Shown here piece by piece: positions 7,543-14,617 of a stretch of DNA of 20,278 bases. The notes below the pieces were generated by a model. The model searched no databases. It was not told the origin of the DNA and saw nothing but the letters and a program-made list of their open reading frames with translations. Made by a program: the position numbers and the translations under genes. Within the stretch, counting starts at the first letter, position 1. Each line of letters opens with the position of its first letter. Source of the DNA: a virus; the IMG/VR virus record IMGVR_UViG_3300025869_002029, positions 1-20,278 of that record, one strand, 5' to 3'.

Positions 7543-8940
7543 CTATACTTCGTGCATTGTAAATCGTTTACGTGGTGTCCACTTTTCAAATGCTGTATTC
7601 ATATGACTTACAAAGTTGTTAGACATAGCAGTTGCTGACATCATAGCGTCATCACTCATAACAAATTCATGACCTAACCTACCACACTCTTCTCTTTTTT
7701 CTTTACCCATATCATACCATTCTTTGATGGCATCTGCAAAGTCATCTGAGCGAGGCCTGTCATCATAGATGTATGGTGTAGGTATTGAACCCTGCAAACT
7801 TCTATTAGACGGCCAAATCGGTTTACACCAATCACCCCAAGTCAAATCTTCATTGTCTTTCCATTTCTTATCATCGTGCAATGAATCAATCCAACTGTAG
7901 TCTTCGTAGGTTATGAACTTATCCTTATACTTAAACCCAACTTGGTCTTGTAATCCACCTGTAACAGTAACCGATATCGGTGTTCCACACATCAGAGCCT
8001 CACAAGTGGTTAAACCAAATCCTTCATTGGATGCCATATTAATTTGAACATCTGCTATATTGTACAGATAACATAATTGCTTATCGTCTAATTTTTTATG
8101 TGAAAATATAACATCATAGTTAGGACAAAGCTCTCTGACAACCTCAGGTAAATCTGTACCATTTTCATCACGCGGCTGAGTGTGCATTATGAGAGCACAC
8201 TTATCAGATTGTTCTTTTGGTAACATATCACAGAATTGTTTGTAAGCCATTATCACGTCACCTGGCAACTTTCTTCTGATGTTTCTATTGTTCCAAAATA
8301 CTATAAATTCATAGTCTTTATTTTGGGTTACGTTTCTTTTAAATTGTAGTAAATCACCCCACTCTTTTGTGTTTAATGGTGTGACAGGATAAAAGTTTTT
8401 TTCATTTATACCATGTGGTACGTAAGTATTATCCCAATCTGTTCTTGGTTTTATCTGACAAACGTTATCTACTATATTAACTGTCTGTTTAGATATATTC
8501 ATAATCAAATCACAAGACTCATAGAATGGTTCGTTCCATCTTGGATAAGGCAAGTCATCCCAAATATTATAATAGAATATTGGAGTAGTTTGTCTTAACT
8601 CGTGCTCCATCTGATATAACCATCCCCAAAATCTAGGGTCTGTATAGTGAAGTATAGCATCGACTCCATTTTCTAATTCAATAACCTGTTTGACTATACT
8701 AGAACTACCGTATCCGCTGACTGGATATATTTTAAGATAAGCATCTTCTATACCTGTATCCTTTCTTACAGATTCGTTCATGTCTACAATCTTACCTTCG
8801 TCAGGATGCTTTATAGCACCACCAACTTGTACCCAATCGTATTCTTTCAATGTTCCAAGTACAAATTCACGAGACATCGTACCCACACCGGATGACATTC
8901 TTAAATCATCCGATAATAATAAAATCTTTTTCTTAGCCAT
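7543..8940 (-). CDS. GT4-type GT-B glycosyltransferase
   Basis: The 465-residue protein has an N-terminal Rossmann-like start (KKILLLSDDLRMSSGVGT, 4-21) and the C-terminal donor site ASNEGFGLTTCEALMCGTP at 303-321, a textbook E-x7-E motif of group 1 (GT4) glycosyltransferases. FWNNRNIRRKLPGD around 215-228 matches the conserved basic loop that contacts the sugar-nucleotide phosphates. The C-terminal helix expected to cross back to the first domain is present. It overlaps the upstream small gene by 8 bases, with agagg 8 bases before its ATG. It is probably cytoplasmic. The product cannot be specified. Confidence 0.87.
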   Translation of the reverse strand: MAKKKILLLSDDLRMSSGVGTMSREFVLGTLKEYDWVQVGGAIKHPDEGKIVDMNESVRKDTGIEDAYLKIYPVSGYGSSSIVKQVIELENGVDAILHYTDPRFWGWLYQMEHELRQTTPIFYYNIWDDLPYPRWNEPFYESCDLIMNISKQTVNIVDNVCQIKPRTDWDNTYVPHGINEKNFYPVTPLNTKEWGDLLQFKRNVTQNKDYEFIVFWNNRNIRRKLPGDVIMAYKQFCDMLPKEQSDKCALIMHTQPRDENGTDLPEVVRELCPNYDVIFSHKKLDDKQLCYLYNIADVQINMASNEGFGLTTCEALMCGTPISVTVTGGLQDQVGFKYKDKFITYEDYSWIDSLHDDKKWKDNEDLTWGDWCKPIWPSNRSLQGSIPTPYIYDDRPRSDDFADAIKEWYDMGKEKREECGRLGHEFVMSDDAMMSATAMSNNFVSHMNTAFEKWTPRKRFTMHEV

Positions 8941-9166
8941 TTATAACCTCTTTATTATTTTCACCTTCATCAAAATATTTAATTAGAACATTCAACTTAT
9001 CTTCATAGGAAGCAATGATATCCAATTCTTTTTCTATTGTTTCTACATGATCTGAATGTTCAGCCACACCTGTAGAATTTTCAAGATGGACATTTACATT
9101 TGCGATATGTTTATCTATGTGTCCTTTTAAATAACTCTTCAGAGCTTTTACTATTGTCAATCTCAT
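8933..9166 (-). CDS. Small conserved-looking phage protein, 77 residues
   Basis: The protein is predicted to be almost wholly helical. It begins MRLTIVKALKSYLKGHIDKH, then has a histidine-bearing middle and a helix ETIEKELDIIASYEDKLNVL. The overall pattern recalls small conserved proteins of marine T4-like phages, as far as I remember them, but no function is known to me. The ATG overlaps the preceding stop as ATGA, with gggag about 9 bases upstream, and its end overlaps the glycosyltransferase start. It may form a dimer or coiled coil. Confidence 0.7.
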   Translation of the reverse strand: MRLTIVKALKSYLKGHIDKHIANVNVHLENSTGVAEHSDHVETIEKELDIIASYEDKLNVLIKYFDEGENNKEVING

Positions 9167-9351
9167 AATCGACTCCCACTTGGTTTAAGATTTTCCCATT
9201 CGTTTATTTGATTTCTAAAGTCCTCATTATGAACATACAAGTCCATTGAGCGATTGATTAGTTTTTGTAATGTAAAGTTATCATCTAAATTACTTATTTT
9301 GAATTTTTTGTATAGATTGTCCAATAACTTCACGGATGTTAGTTTCAACAT
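9163..9351 (-). CDS. Small protein, 62 residues, first gene of the glycosyltransferase operon
   Basis: This is a short helical protein (KLTSVKLLDNLYKKFK, then NFTLQKLINRSMDLYV). The second part looks like a ribbon-helix-helix or other small helical DNA-binding fold, but this is only an impression. It has the strongest ribosome site in the region (ggagg, 8 bases before the ATG), directly after an AT-rich leader, so it probably opens a transcript. It overlaps the next small gene as ATGA. A role as operon regulator is possible but unproven. Confidence 0.65.
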   Translation of the reverse strand: MLKLTSVKLLDNLYKKFKISNLDDNFTLQKLINRSMDLYVHNEDFRNQINEWENLKPSGSRL

Positions 9352-9364
9352 AACATTTCCTCCG

Positions 9365-9378
9365 TATATATGTATATA
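9365..9378. promoter_or_regulatory. AT-rich palindrome in leader of the glycosyltransferase operon
   Basis: The gap between the SLOG gene and the 62-residue gene holds tatata-tg-tatata, a perfect inverted repeat, next to a direct repeat of gtatataag-like units (to 9388). A very similar palindrome precedes the sliding-clamp gene. It may be a promoter element or operator. No clear -35/-10 pair can be fixed here. Confidence 0.35.
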
Positions 9379-9390
9379 AGTATATAAGAA

Positions 9391-9792
9391 CTAACTTATT
9401 ATACAATATTTTTTTTCTTTTTTTATTGCTTGTTTTAAAGCGCTTTCTGTTCCTTTGGATGTGGTATTTTTAGGGATGAAAGCAGCCATCACGTCTGTGT
9501 ATTCTGCTATCTCTTTGTTTCTATCATGATAATGCCATGCAGCATAAGGTCTACTATATTTAAAACTTTCAAGAACACAATGTTGATTGTAGGTATAATG
9601 AACAGGTGGGAACTCTGAATATTTTATATCGAACTCTAAAGCATACTTTTTAGCATATCCATCAGCACCTTCTTTTTGTCCACCACTTACTATCTCTAAC
9701 TCTTCACCATACTTTTGCTTTAGTTTGAAGATGAACTCCTGTATACGCCTTTTGTTTGTATACCTTCTACTTCCTACTATAGCTACTCTCAT
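9391..9792 (-). CDS. SLOG-superfamily (DUF2493/YspA-like) protein
   Basis: The protein of 133 residues begins MRVAIVGSRRYTN, the first strand and loop of a Rossmann-like nucleotide-binding fold. It continues with EIVSGGQKEGADGYAKKYA, the glycine-rich GGxxGAD motif of DUF2493/SLOG proteins. This superfamily includes sensors or enzymes acting on nucleotide-derived ligands. I chose the ATG at 9792 because agagga lies about 7 bases upstream; the longer frame to 9861 adds a basic stretch lying in the preceding gene with no ribosome site. It overlaps the upstream gene by 26 bases. Its role in the phage is unknown; ligand sensing or counter-defence are possibilities only. Confidence 0.75.
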   Translation of the reverse strand: MRVAIVGSRRYTNKRRIQEFIFKLKQKYGEELEIVSGGQKEGADGYAKKYALEFDIKYSEFPPVHYTYNQHCVLESFKYSRPYAAWHYHDRNKEIAEYTDVMAAFIPKNTTSKGTESALKQAIKKEKKYCIIS

Positions 9793-10201
9793 AGTCATTC
9801 CTCTTTTGTTTCTTTGGTGGTTTTTCTGATAAGCAAAATACAGCACACTTATGAAACTCATTTAAACCTTCTACTATGTGTTCCTCACTACTATAAGTAT
9901 ATTGAAATCGAATCCTATCAGACATATTAACATCTTTTTTACTAATAATATCATACCATATAAAATCATTCTTTTTAAGTTCATCGCCAACTTTTATGGT
10001 TGTCTTAAAGTGTAATCTTGATTCATAGTCTACCAAGAATCTTTTTAAATCTTCTGATGATACAGAGCCTTTCTCGTACCACAAGGTTAGATAGTATGTT
10101 ATAGAATCATTGTGAATTTCTTCTAATTTACTTATCACTTCTTCTTCATGAGATTTGTTTAAAAAATCAGATAGGTTTAGTCTTAAAGTTATTTTAACCA
10201 T
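9767..10201 (-). CDS. Unknown protein, 144 residues
   Basis: I recognise no family. The N-terminal 35 residues read as a strand and an acidic helix (KSHEEEVISKLEEIHND), the middle contains alternating strands (FKTTIKVGDEL; FIWYDIIS), and the C-terminus is basic and polar (KPPKKQKRNDYESSYSRK), probably disordered. Its ATG overlaps the nuclease stop as TAATG with ggag upstream, so it is likely co-translated with the nuclease and could be its partner. Confidence 0.6.
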   Translation of the reverse strand: MVKITLRLNLSDFLNKSHEEEVISKLEEIHNDSITYYLTLWYEKGSVSSEDLKRFLVDYESRLHFKTTIKVGDELKKNDFIWYDIISKKDVNMSDRIRFQYTYSSEEHIVEGLNEFHKCAVFCLSEKPPKKQKRNDYESSYSRK

Positions 10202-11067
10202 TACTTTACTCCTGCGTCACAAAATTCTGTTTGATTGAAATCACAATACCTGCAATTTTTCTTAGATGCCACTTTACTATAAGTATGTTCAGTATTGTAT
10301 TCTCCATCTTTATCAAAGCATTCTTTCATAAACTCATTCAATCTGTTTGTTACTTGATTGATTGATGGTTTACCATTTGCTGGTATAAACTTCTGAACCC
10401 TCTTCTGAGGAAAGTCTAAGTTCTCATACAACTTTCGTTTCACAATAAAGTATTCAACCTCTATCTTATCTAACGGATGATTGAATTGTTTTGAGTAGAA
10501 TTGTTTATACAATAACAATTGGTCACTCTTTAGTTTATCAGCCTTCTGCCATTTGTTCCAGCCCATAGTAGATGTTTTGATATCATATATCTTAATCACA
10601 TCTCTAACTGTATCTCTTATAACTACATCCAAATAACCTATAAACTTAATACCATTAGGTAAGTCATAGTCAAGCGGAACTTCTATACCGATAAGTTCGT
10701 AACCTTTCTTACTGAAGTATTGAGCTCTCTTCTTTTTAAGGAAGTCTAATATCAATAGTCCGTGTTCATAAAACTCTACCATATCAGCTTGTGTACAGAA
10801 CTCAACTCCACCATTCTTAGTCATAGCGTTTTCGTAGTTCTTCTTCATTCTGATTCTTAACATATCATCTAATGGGAGAGCCTCTGCCTGTTTAGCAGTA
10901 TCATTATACATTACAGTTAAGAATGTTTGTATTACCTCATGCATCGATGTTCCAAAGAGAGTATGAATACTTTCTGTGAACTCTCTATTTCCTTCTATGT
11001 ATGCAGTTTTCCATCTGAATGGACATTGAGCCCACATAGAATACTGACTATAACTTATTTTTTTCAT
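10201..11067 (-). CDS. PD-(D/E)XK nuclease with iron-sulfur type cysteines (RecB/Cas4-like)
   Basis: From the ATG at 11067 the protein has 288 residues. Expected nuclease residues are visible in order: H43 in GTSMHE, E129 (IGIEVP), D147 (GYLDVV), D162-x-K164 (YDIKTS) and the QLLLYK element at 183-188. Cysteine C15 in AQCPFRWK and the C-terminal group C272, C275 and C283 fit the pattern that holds a 4Fe-4S cluster in AddB and Cas4 nucleases. Such enzymes trim DNA ends during replication, recombination or packaging. The start was moved from a GTG at 11076 because the ATG overlaps the upstream stop as ATGA. Its neighbours suggest work on phage DNA. Confidence 0.85.
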   Translation of the reverse strand: MKKISYSQYSMWAQCPFRWKTAYIEGNREFTESIHTLFGTSMHEVIQTFLTVMYNDTAKQAEALPLDDMLRIRMKKNYENAMTKNGGVEFCTQADMVEFYEHGLLILDFLKKKRAQYFSKKGYELIGIEVPLDYDLPNGIKFIGYLDVVIRDTVRDVIKIYDIKTSTMGWNKWQKADKLKSDQLLLYKQFYSKQFNHPLDKIEVEYFIVKRKLYENLDFPQKRVQKFIPANGKPSINQVTNRLNEFMKECFDKDGEYNTEHTYSKVASKKNCRYCDFNQTEFCDAGVK

Positions 11068-11495
11068 TTTCCCCACTTACCATTCTTTACGATGGTGGCC
11101 ATAATACCATAATTACTCACATCTAAGTAAGCATCTTCCATTGGTTCACCATCTACTGCGTTTTGTTTATTGCCCATCAATAGGGTTTTTAATCTTTGTA
11201 TCTTATCATTCATCCTAAACCATAAACCTGTAAGAGATAGATGTATTTCCTCTTCAGTTTGTAACTGAGTTCCGACACTTATATTACCAGGACCGTAGTC
11301 ATGCTGCTTATGTAGAAACAATTCGTATTGTTCCTTCTGTAATCTCCTAAACTCCTTAGTCATCTTCGGCCACTCCTTCTCCATCTGAGCTACAATGTTA
11401 TCAGATTTTACTGGCGTAGGCTTTTGTGGTGCATAATCACCCATTACTGATTCTGTTACTGATTCGTATGTTGATGTTTCTTTTATATTACTCAT
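11064..11495 (-). CDS. Nmad1/DUF1599-like protein (nucleotide-modification associated)
   Basis: This is a 143-residue, mostly helical protein. After a flexible N-terminal 35 residues come HDYG (65-68), GLWFRMNDKIQRLKTLL (90-106), and a C-terminal acidic helix with EDAYLDVSNYGIM (120-132). These match my memory of DUF1599, also called nucleotide modification associated domain 1, which is encoded beside base-modification genes in phages. The family biochemistry is not settled. I took the ATG at 11495 (gggag just upstream) over a TTG at 11507. It is the first gene after a strong promoter and lies directly downstream of a Mom-like gene, which supports a DNA-modification context. Confidence 0.7.
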   Translation of the reverse strand: MSNIKETSTYESVTESVMGDYAPQKPTPVKSDNIVAQMEKEWPKMTKEFRRLQKEQYELFLHKQHDYGPGNISVGTQLQTEEEIHLSLTGLWFRMNDKIQRLKTLLMGNKQNAVDGEPMEDAYLDVSNYGIMATIVKNGKWGK

Positions 11496-11518
11496 ATAGT
11501 CTCCCAATCTAACAACTA

Positions 11519-11548
11519 AATATACACAATTTTATGTATACAAGTCAA
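11519..11548 (-). promoter_or_regulatory. Sigma70-like promoter for the Nmad1-nuclease operon
   Basis: On the minus strand, TTGACT (11548-11543) and TATATT (11524-11519) are separated by 18 bases. The -35 box lies in the last codons of the upstream Mom-like gene. The wider pattern TTGACTTGTATA-N12-TATATT is identical to the one before the DNA polymerase gene. The ATG follows about 24 bases after the -10 box. Confidence 0.7.
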
Positions 11549-12164
11549 GCTTTTTTATTTGTCTTTTAATTTTTTTGTTTAGATAGTATGTATAAATATG
11601 CTTTGGTTTTGTCTTCTTCCAAAATATATTTTCATCACCAGCTTTATATCTACGATTTAGTTCCCTACCATAAGGCCTGTCCAGCTGATTTAAAGACCTA
11701 CTATGCATCTCTTTACCATCCACCATTAGTATTCTACCACCCGATGTCTCACCTAAGTAATCAAAGTTACTAGCTTTATAGATTACGCCAGTATGTCCGT
11801 GGTGTTGGTCAGCAAATGAAACTATAACTTCCATATCTGTAGTTTGTTTCAATAACTTAAATGTTTTTCCTATGAAATAACTTTCTGTATTCTTAGGTGT
11901 ATCATCAATGCAAACTAATCTTCTAAGTTCTAAACACTTATCAGGATTGATAGGATTATACTTAGCTGCTGTAGCTGGCATTGATGGATGAGCATACATC
12001 ATAGCTCCAATCATCTTTGGTATCCCAAAGTTTCCTTCTCTATATAACCCATAGTGATATAAAGACTGAACACCATTTACATTGTGTGAGTAATGGTGCT
12101 TTTCTATGAAACTAACAAGTGACTTTCTAGATATTAACTCTACTGTAAAGTCCTTTACCGACAT
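11532..12164 (-). CDS. Mom-like DNA modification protein (first of two; GNAT-like fold)
   Basis: The 210-residue protein carries the pattern I associate with phage Mu Mom, the GNAT-like enzyme of adenine methylcarbamoylation. Visible elements are HHYSH (23-27), KMIGAMMYAHP (50-60), LELRRLVCID (78-87), SFADQHHGHTGVIYKASN (116-133), HSRS (154-157) and KHIYTYYL (188-195). The same elements recur in the gene at 13850-14617, which strengthens the assignment. Mom acts on double-stranded DNA in the cytoplasm and protects it from restriction. The start overlaps the gp62 stop as TAATG. Mom is normally made late in Mu, but here the gene follows gp62 in a replication operon. Substrate base and added group cannot be read from sequence. 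Confidence 0.75.
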   Translation of the reverse strand: MSVKDFTVELISRKSLVSFIEKHHYSHNVNGVQSLYHYGLYREGNFGIPKMIGAMMYAHPSMPATAAKYNPINPDKCLELRRLVCIDDTPKNTESYFIGKTFKLLKQTTDMEVIVSFADQHHGHTGVIYKASNFDYLGETSGGRILMVDGKEMHSRSLNQLDRPYGRELNRRYKAGDENIFWKKTKPKHIYTYYLNKKIKRQIKKLDLYT

Positions 12165-12640
12165 TATATAAATCCAAGCTTTCTAACTTCTTTTTCTTCA
12201 ATACCATACTTAAATAACATATCAGCTAACTCTGACTGACCACCGGCAGATATTTCGTACATATCTACAGCATCACTAGCCTCTTTCATACTACATTGTA
12301 ATTCTTTAACTACGATTTCGTAAAGCCATTTTGGATACTTCATCTTTTTGTCTCCTTTAATATATCTTAACCATTCTTTTCTTTTTGGTAAGATGCTTGT
12401 ATAAAATTTATATAATTGTTTTGGTTCTAATGGATACTTCTGAATCTCATTTACCAAGTCAATCCAATCAGGCTTCATAGATAGAAACCTATTAACCATA
12501 TAGTTAGACCAAGTCTTCTTATCTTCGTCTGAGATGTCTTCCCAATAATTAGGATTTTGAACCGCTGTTATCTGACTTATGTGGTCGAACAGACTCTTCT
12601 TTTTTACCAAAGATTTTTTCCCACTTTTTGTTCCACTCAT
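12164..12640 (-). CDS. 62: Clamp loader small subunit gp62
   Basis: The 158-residue protein fits T4-type gp62 (187 residues in T4), the small subunit that with four gp44 copies loads the clamp at primer ends. The pattern SLFDHISQIT (16-25), SNYMVNRFLSMKPDWIDLVN and FYTSILPKRKEWLRYIKG is typical of marine T4-like gp62, and its position near gp44 agrees. The start is uncertain. The ATG at 12640 has ggggg only at a loose distance, and its first 30 codons overlap a small ORF in another frame. A TTG at codon 11 (VKKKSLFDHI) would be closer to related proteins. Confidence 0.8.
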   Translation of the reverse strand: MSGTKSGKKSLVKKKSLFDHISQITAVQNPNYWEDISDEDKKTWSNYMVNRFLSMKPDWIDLVNEIQKYPLEPKQLYKFYTSILPKRKEWLRYIKGDKKMKYPKWLYEIVVKELQCSMKEASDAVDMYEISAGGQSELADMLFKYGIEEKEVRKLGFI

Positions 12641-12701
12641 TCTGAGTTATCCCCCTTCTTAGTTTATCACCCTTACCAGCTCCAGCATCTTTCTTACTCA
12701 T
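12549..12701 (-). CDS. Small conserved-type phage protein, 50 residues, overlapping the gp62 start
   Basis: This ORF starts with an ATG overlapping the last 8 bases of the zinc-ribbon gene and reads MSKKDAGAGKGDKLRRG, then NEWNKKWEKIFGKKEE, then a polar tail. The pattern GDKxR...NWxxIFGKK recalls small proteins I have seen in many tailed phages, of unknown function. It fills the gap between the zinc-ribbon gene and gp62 and overlaps gp62 by 92 bases in a different frame. The ribosome site (cagga) is very close to the ATG, so translation is probably coupled to the preceding gene. Confidence 0.6.
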   Translation of the reverse strand: MSKKDAGAGKGDKLRRGITQNEWNKKWEKIFGKKEESVRPHKSDNSGSKS

Positions 12702-12942
12702 TTCCTGTTGGCATCAGTTTATCTGGAACCTTACCACAATTACCACAACTATATACCTGAACTGGAATCATAGCTTCTTGTCCTGTTGGTGACATCAGAG
12801 CTGATAACCTTCTTAGAAAGAAAGCTTGAATGAAAGATGCGTTTCCACAATCGTCACACTTTACCATTTCTGTATCGTTAATGTCTACTTGCGCCTGTGG
12901 TGGTTGTCCACCCTTTATAGGTTTCATTGGTTTTGTACTCAT
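12694..12942 (-). CDS. Small zinc-ribbon protein, 82 residues
   Basis: The protein has two CxxC pairs, C29/C32 (VKCDDCGN) and C66/C69 (YSCGNCGK), separated by a hydrophobic and basic middle (FFLRRLSALMSPTG). This is a classic zinc-ribbon arrangement after a disordered proline-rich N-terminus. Similar small proteins sit in the replication region of marine T4-like phages as far as I recall. The ATG overlaps the gp44 stop as ATGA and has aggag 8 bases upstream. Its place within the clamp-loader block suggests a replication or transcription accessory role, which is inference. Confidence 0.75.
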   Translation of the reverse strand: MSTKPMKPIKGGQPPQAQVDINDTEMVKCDDCGNASFIQAFFLRRLSALMSPTGQEAMIPVQVYSCGNCGKVPDKLMPTGNE

Positions 12943-13862
12943 CTTATTACTCCTAATAATTCTATTACCATAGCCATAGCATTTATCTCTTTATCAACTA
13001 CCTGACCATCCGATAACTGATACTTAGCAATAATCAATATACATTCAGCTATATGTCCTGTACCATATGAATCAACCTCATCATACATTAACTTATATAA
13101 CTCAGCAAAGTCTGTTACCTGACTATTAGCCAATAACTTTCTTACACTTTTAAATGCATCCTTCTTACTTTCCTTACTGATTATCTCTAACAACTTAATT
13201 TTATAATCATTTTCTACTAATGATTGTTTATCTACAATCAACATCCCATCTACGACTTGTCTTTGACAAGAGTTTATCACCCTACGGATATCAGGATAAC
13301 CAGCATTTACCAACCCAGCTATATCATCCATCTTAGAAACTACATCTTCTTCCTTTAATATGTTAGTCATATGGATAGCAACTTCTTTCTTTGATGGTGG
13401 TATTACCTGAAATGATTGACAACGACTTTGTATCGGGTCAATTATTCTTTCTACAAAGTTACAAGTAAGAATGAACCTACAATGTTTAGAGAAAGTCTCC
13501 ATAAGGTTACGTAAAGCGGCTTGAGCGTTAGGTGTGATGTAATCACACTCATCTAAGATTATTATCTTATAATCTTTGAACCCCATAGTCGAAGCGAACC
13601 CACGAACTTTGGTACGGACTGTATCCACACTATTCTCATCAGAGGCGTTAATATACATATAGTCACATTCTATGTTATTAACTAATAACTTAGCGAGAGT
13701 GGTTTTACCTGTACCGGCTTTCCCATATAATAAAAGGTGTGGTAAGTCACCACTCTCAAGATAAACAGATACTTTACTTTTAAGATGTTCATTCCCAATG
13801 TAAGTATCCAACGATGTTGGCCGGTATTTCTCAACCCATAAACTATGCTCTAATCTTTCCAT
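12939..13862 (-). CDS. 44: Clamp loader AAA+ ATPase gp44
   Basis: This 307-residue protein (T4 gp44 has 319) is the ATPase subunit of the clamp loader, which opens the gp45 ring and closes it on DNA. It has the RFC-type N-terminus WVEKYRPTSLDTYIGN (9-24), Walker A GKAGTGKT (47-54), Walker B ILDECD (102-107), sensor 1 TCN (133-135) and the SRC arginine-finger motif at 146-148. The C-terminal collar helices follow. It overlaps the upstream Mom-like gene by 13 bases. All key residues are present, so it should be active. Confidence 0.95.
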   Translation of the reverse strand: MERLEHSLWVEKYRPTSLDTYIGNEHLKSKVSVYLESGDLPHLLLYGKAGTGKTTLAKLLVNNIECDYMYINASDENSVDTVRTKVRGFASTMGFKDYKIIILDECDYITPNAQAALRNLMETFSKHCRFILTCNFVERIIDPIQSRCQSFQVIPPSKKEVAIHMTNILKEEDVVSKMDDIAGLVNAGYPDIRRVINSCQRQVVDGMLIVDKQSLVENDYKIKLLEIISKESKKDAFKSVRKLLANSQVTDFAELYKLMYDEVDSYGTGHIAECILIIAKYQLSDGQVVDKEINAMAMVIELLGVIR

Positions 13863-14617
13863 TTGTTATTTTCTACCTCTATTTTTGTTATCGTAACATC
13901 GTGTTTGTAATCCTTTGGATAGTCCATAACAGGATGTTTCATCATTTTATGAAAGTTTCTATTCTCTCTTTTGTTACCAAGAAAGTAAATGTATCTATGT
14001 TTACTAGCTTCTTTCTTTAACCAAAAGTCTCTACCGATAGCTTTGATTAAGTTCTTAGGAGCAGCAGAACCATACTTAGAATACACGCTTCTACTGTGCA
14101 TCCAATCATCATCTTCACTTACTCTTAATGAGTATGTTGGTGCTAACTGAAAGTCTCCACAACCTTGGTATATCCAATTAGTAGCCTGATAGATAGCACC
14201 ATCGTGACTTTGTTCAGGATCAGCGTAAGATATTAAAACCTTTATGTCTTTAGCATATTGCTTCATCCATTTAAATGAGGCTGAAATAACATGTGACTCT
14301 ATATTCTTACCATAACCATCGTGTATGAATAATCTAGTTAGTTCTAATACATTTTTGTTTTCTATAATCTCTTCTTTGAATATAGAACCAACAACTCTTC
14401 TACCAACTGGAAATCCGTAACAAGCTACACCTATTAGTTTCTCTTCAGTTTCATCGAAGAATTGATGAGGGTTGTCTGTCTTGTAGAAAACTCCTAATGG
14501 ATATCTACAAGACGACAATCTTCCGCTGTAGTGATTTTTCTCAATCATATCTTTAGCCAATGGTTTATATATTGGTCTAATAGTTACTCTTGATTTATCT
14601 ACATACGTTGTTTCCAT
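13850..14617 (-). CDS. Mom-like DNA modification protein (second, divergent copy)
   Basis: The 255-residue protein repeats, in order, the elements of the other Mom-like gene: NHYS (28-31), KLIGVACYGFP (60-70), LELTRLF (91-97), SYADPEQSHDGAIYQATN (130-147), MHSRS (173-177) and KHRYIYFL (206-213). Outside these blocks the two proteins differ strongly. This one has an extra insert around 45-60 and a C-terminal extension of about 40 residues, rich in lysine and histidine. It lies between the clamp and the clamp loader and overlaps both neighbours, starting as TAATG on the gp45 stop with no clear ribosome site. It may modify a different base or target, or be a partner of the first copy. Confidence 0.72.
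   Translation of the reverse strand: METTYVDKSRVTIRPIYKPLAKDMIEKNHYSGRLSSCRYPLGVFYKTDNPHQFFDETEEKLIGVACYGFPVGRRVVGSIFKEEIIENKNVLELTRLFIHDGYGKNIESHVISASFKWMKQYAKDIKVLISYADPEQSHDGAIYQATNWIYQGCGDFQLAPTYSLRVSEDDDWMHSRSVYSKYGSAAPKNLIKAIGRDFWLKKEASKHRYIYFLGNKRENRNFHKMMKHPVMDYPKDYKHDVTITKIEVENNKWKD

Noticed and set aside
9409-9424. Long T-tract as a terminator
   Set aside because: It is a plus-strand T-run, has no stem before it, and on the minus strand encodes the lysine-rich end of the SLOG protein.
9793-9861. Longer N-terminus for the SLOG protein, starting MSFISVLYF
   Set aside because: It lies inside the preceding gene, has no ribosome site, and precedes the normal first strand of the fold by 23 residues.
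11068-11076. GTG start for the nuclease
   Set aside because: The ATG at 11067 overlaps the upstream stop as ATGA, the common arrangement in this genome.
11496-11507. TTG start for the Nmad1-like gene
   Set aside because: The ribosome site gggag would lie inside the coding sequence; the ATG at 11495 has it at the right distance.
11591-11598. TATAAATA, the T4 late-promoter sequence
   Set aside because: It is on the plus strand inside the Mom-like gene and faces no plus-strand gene.
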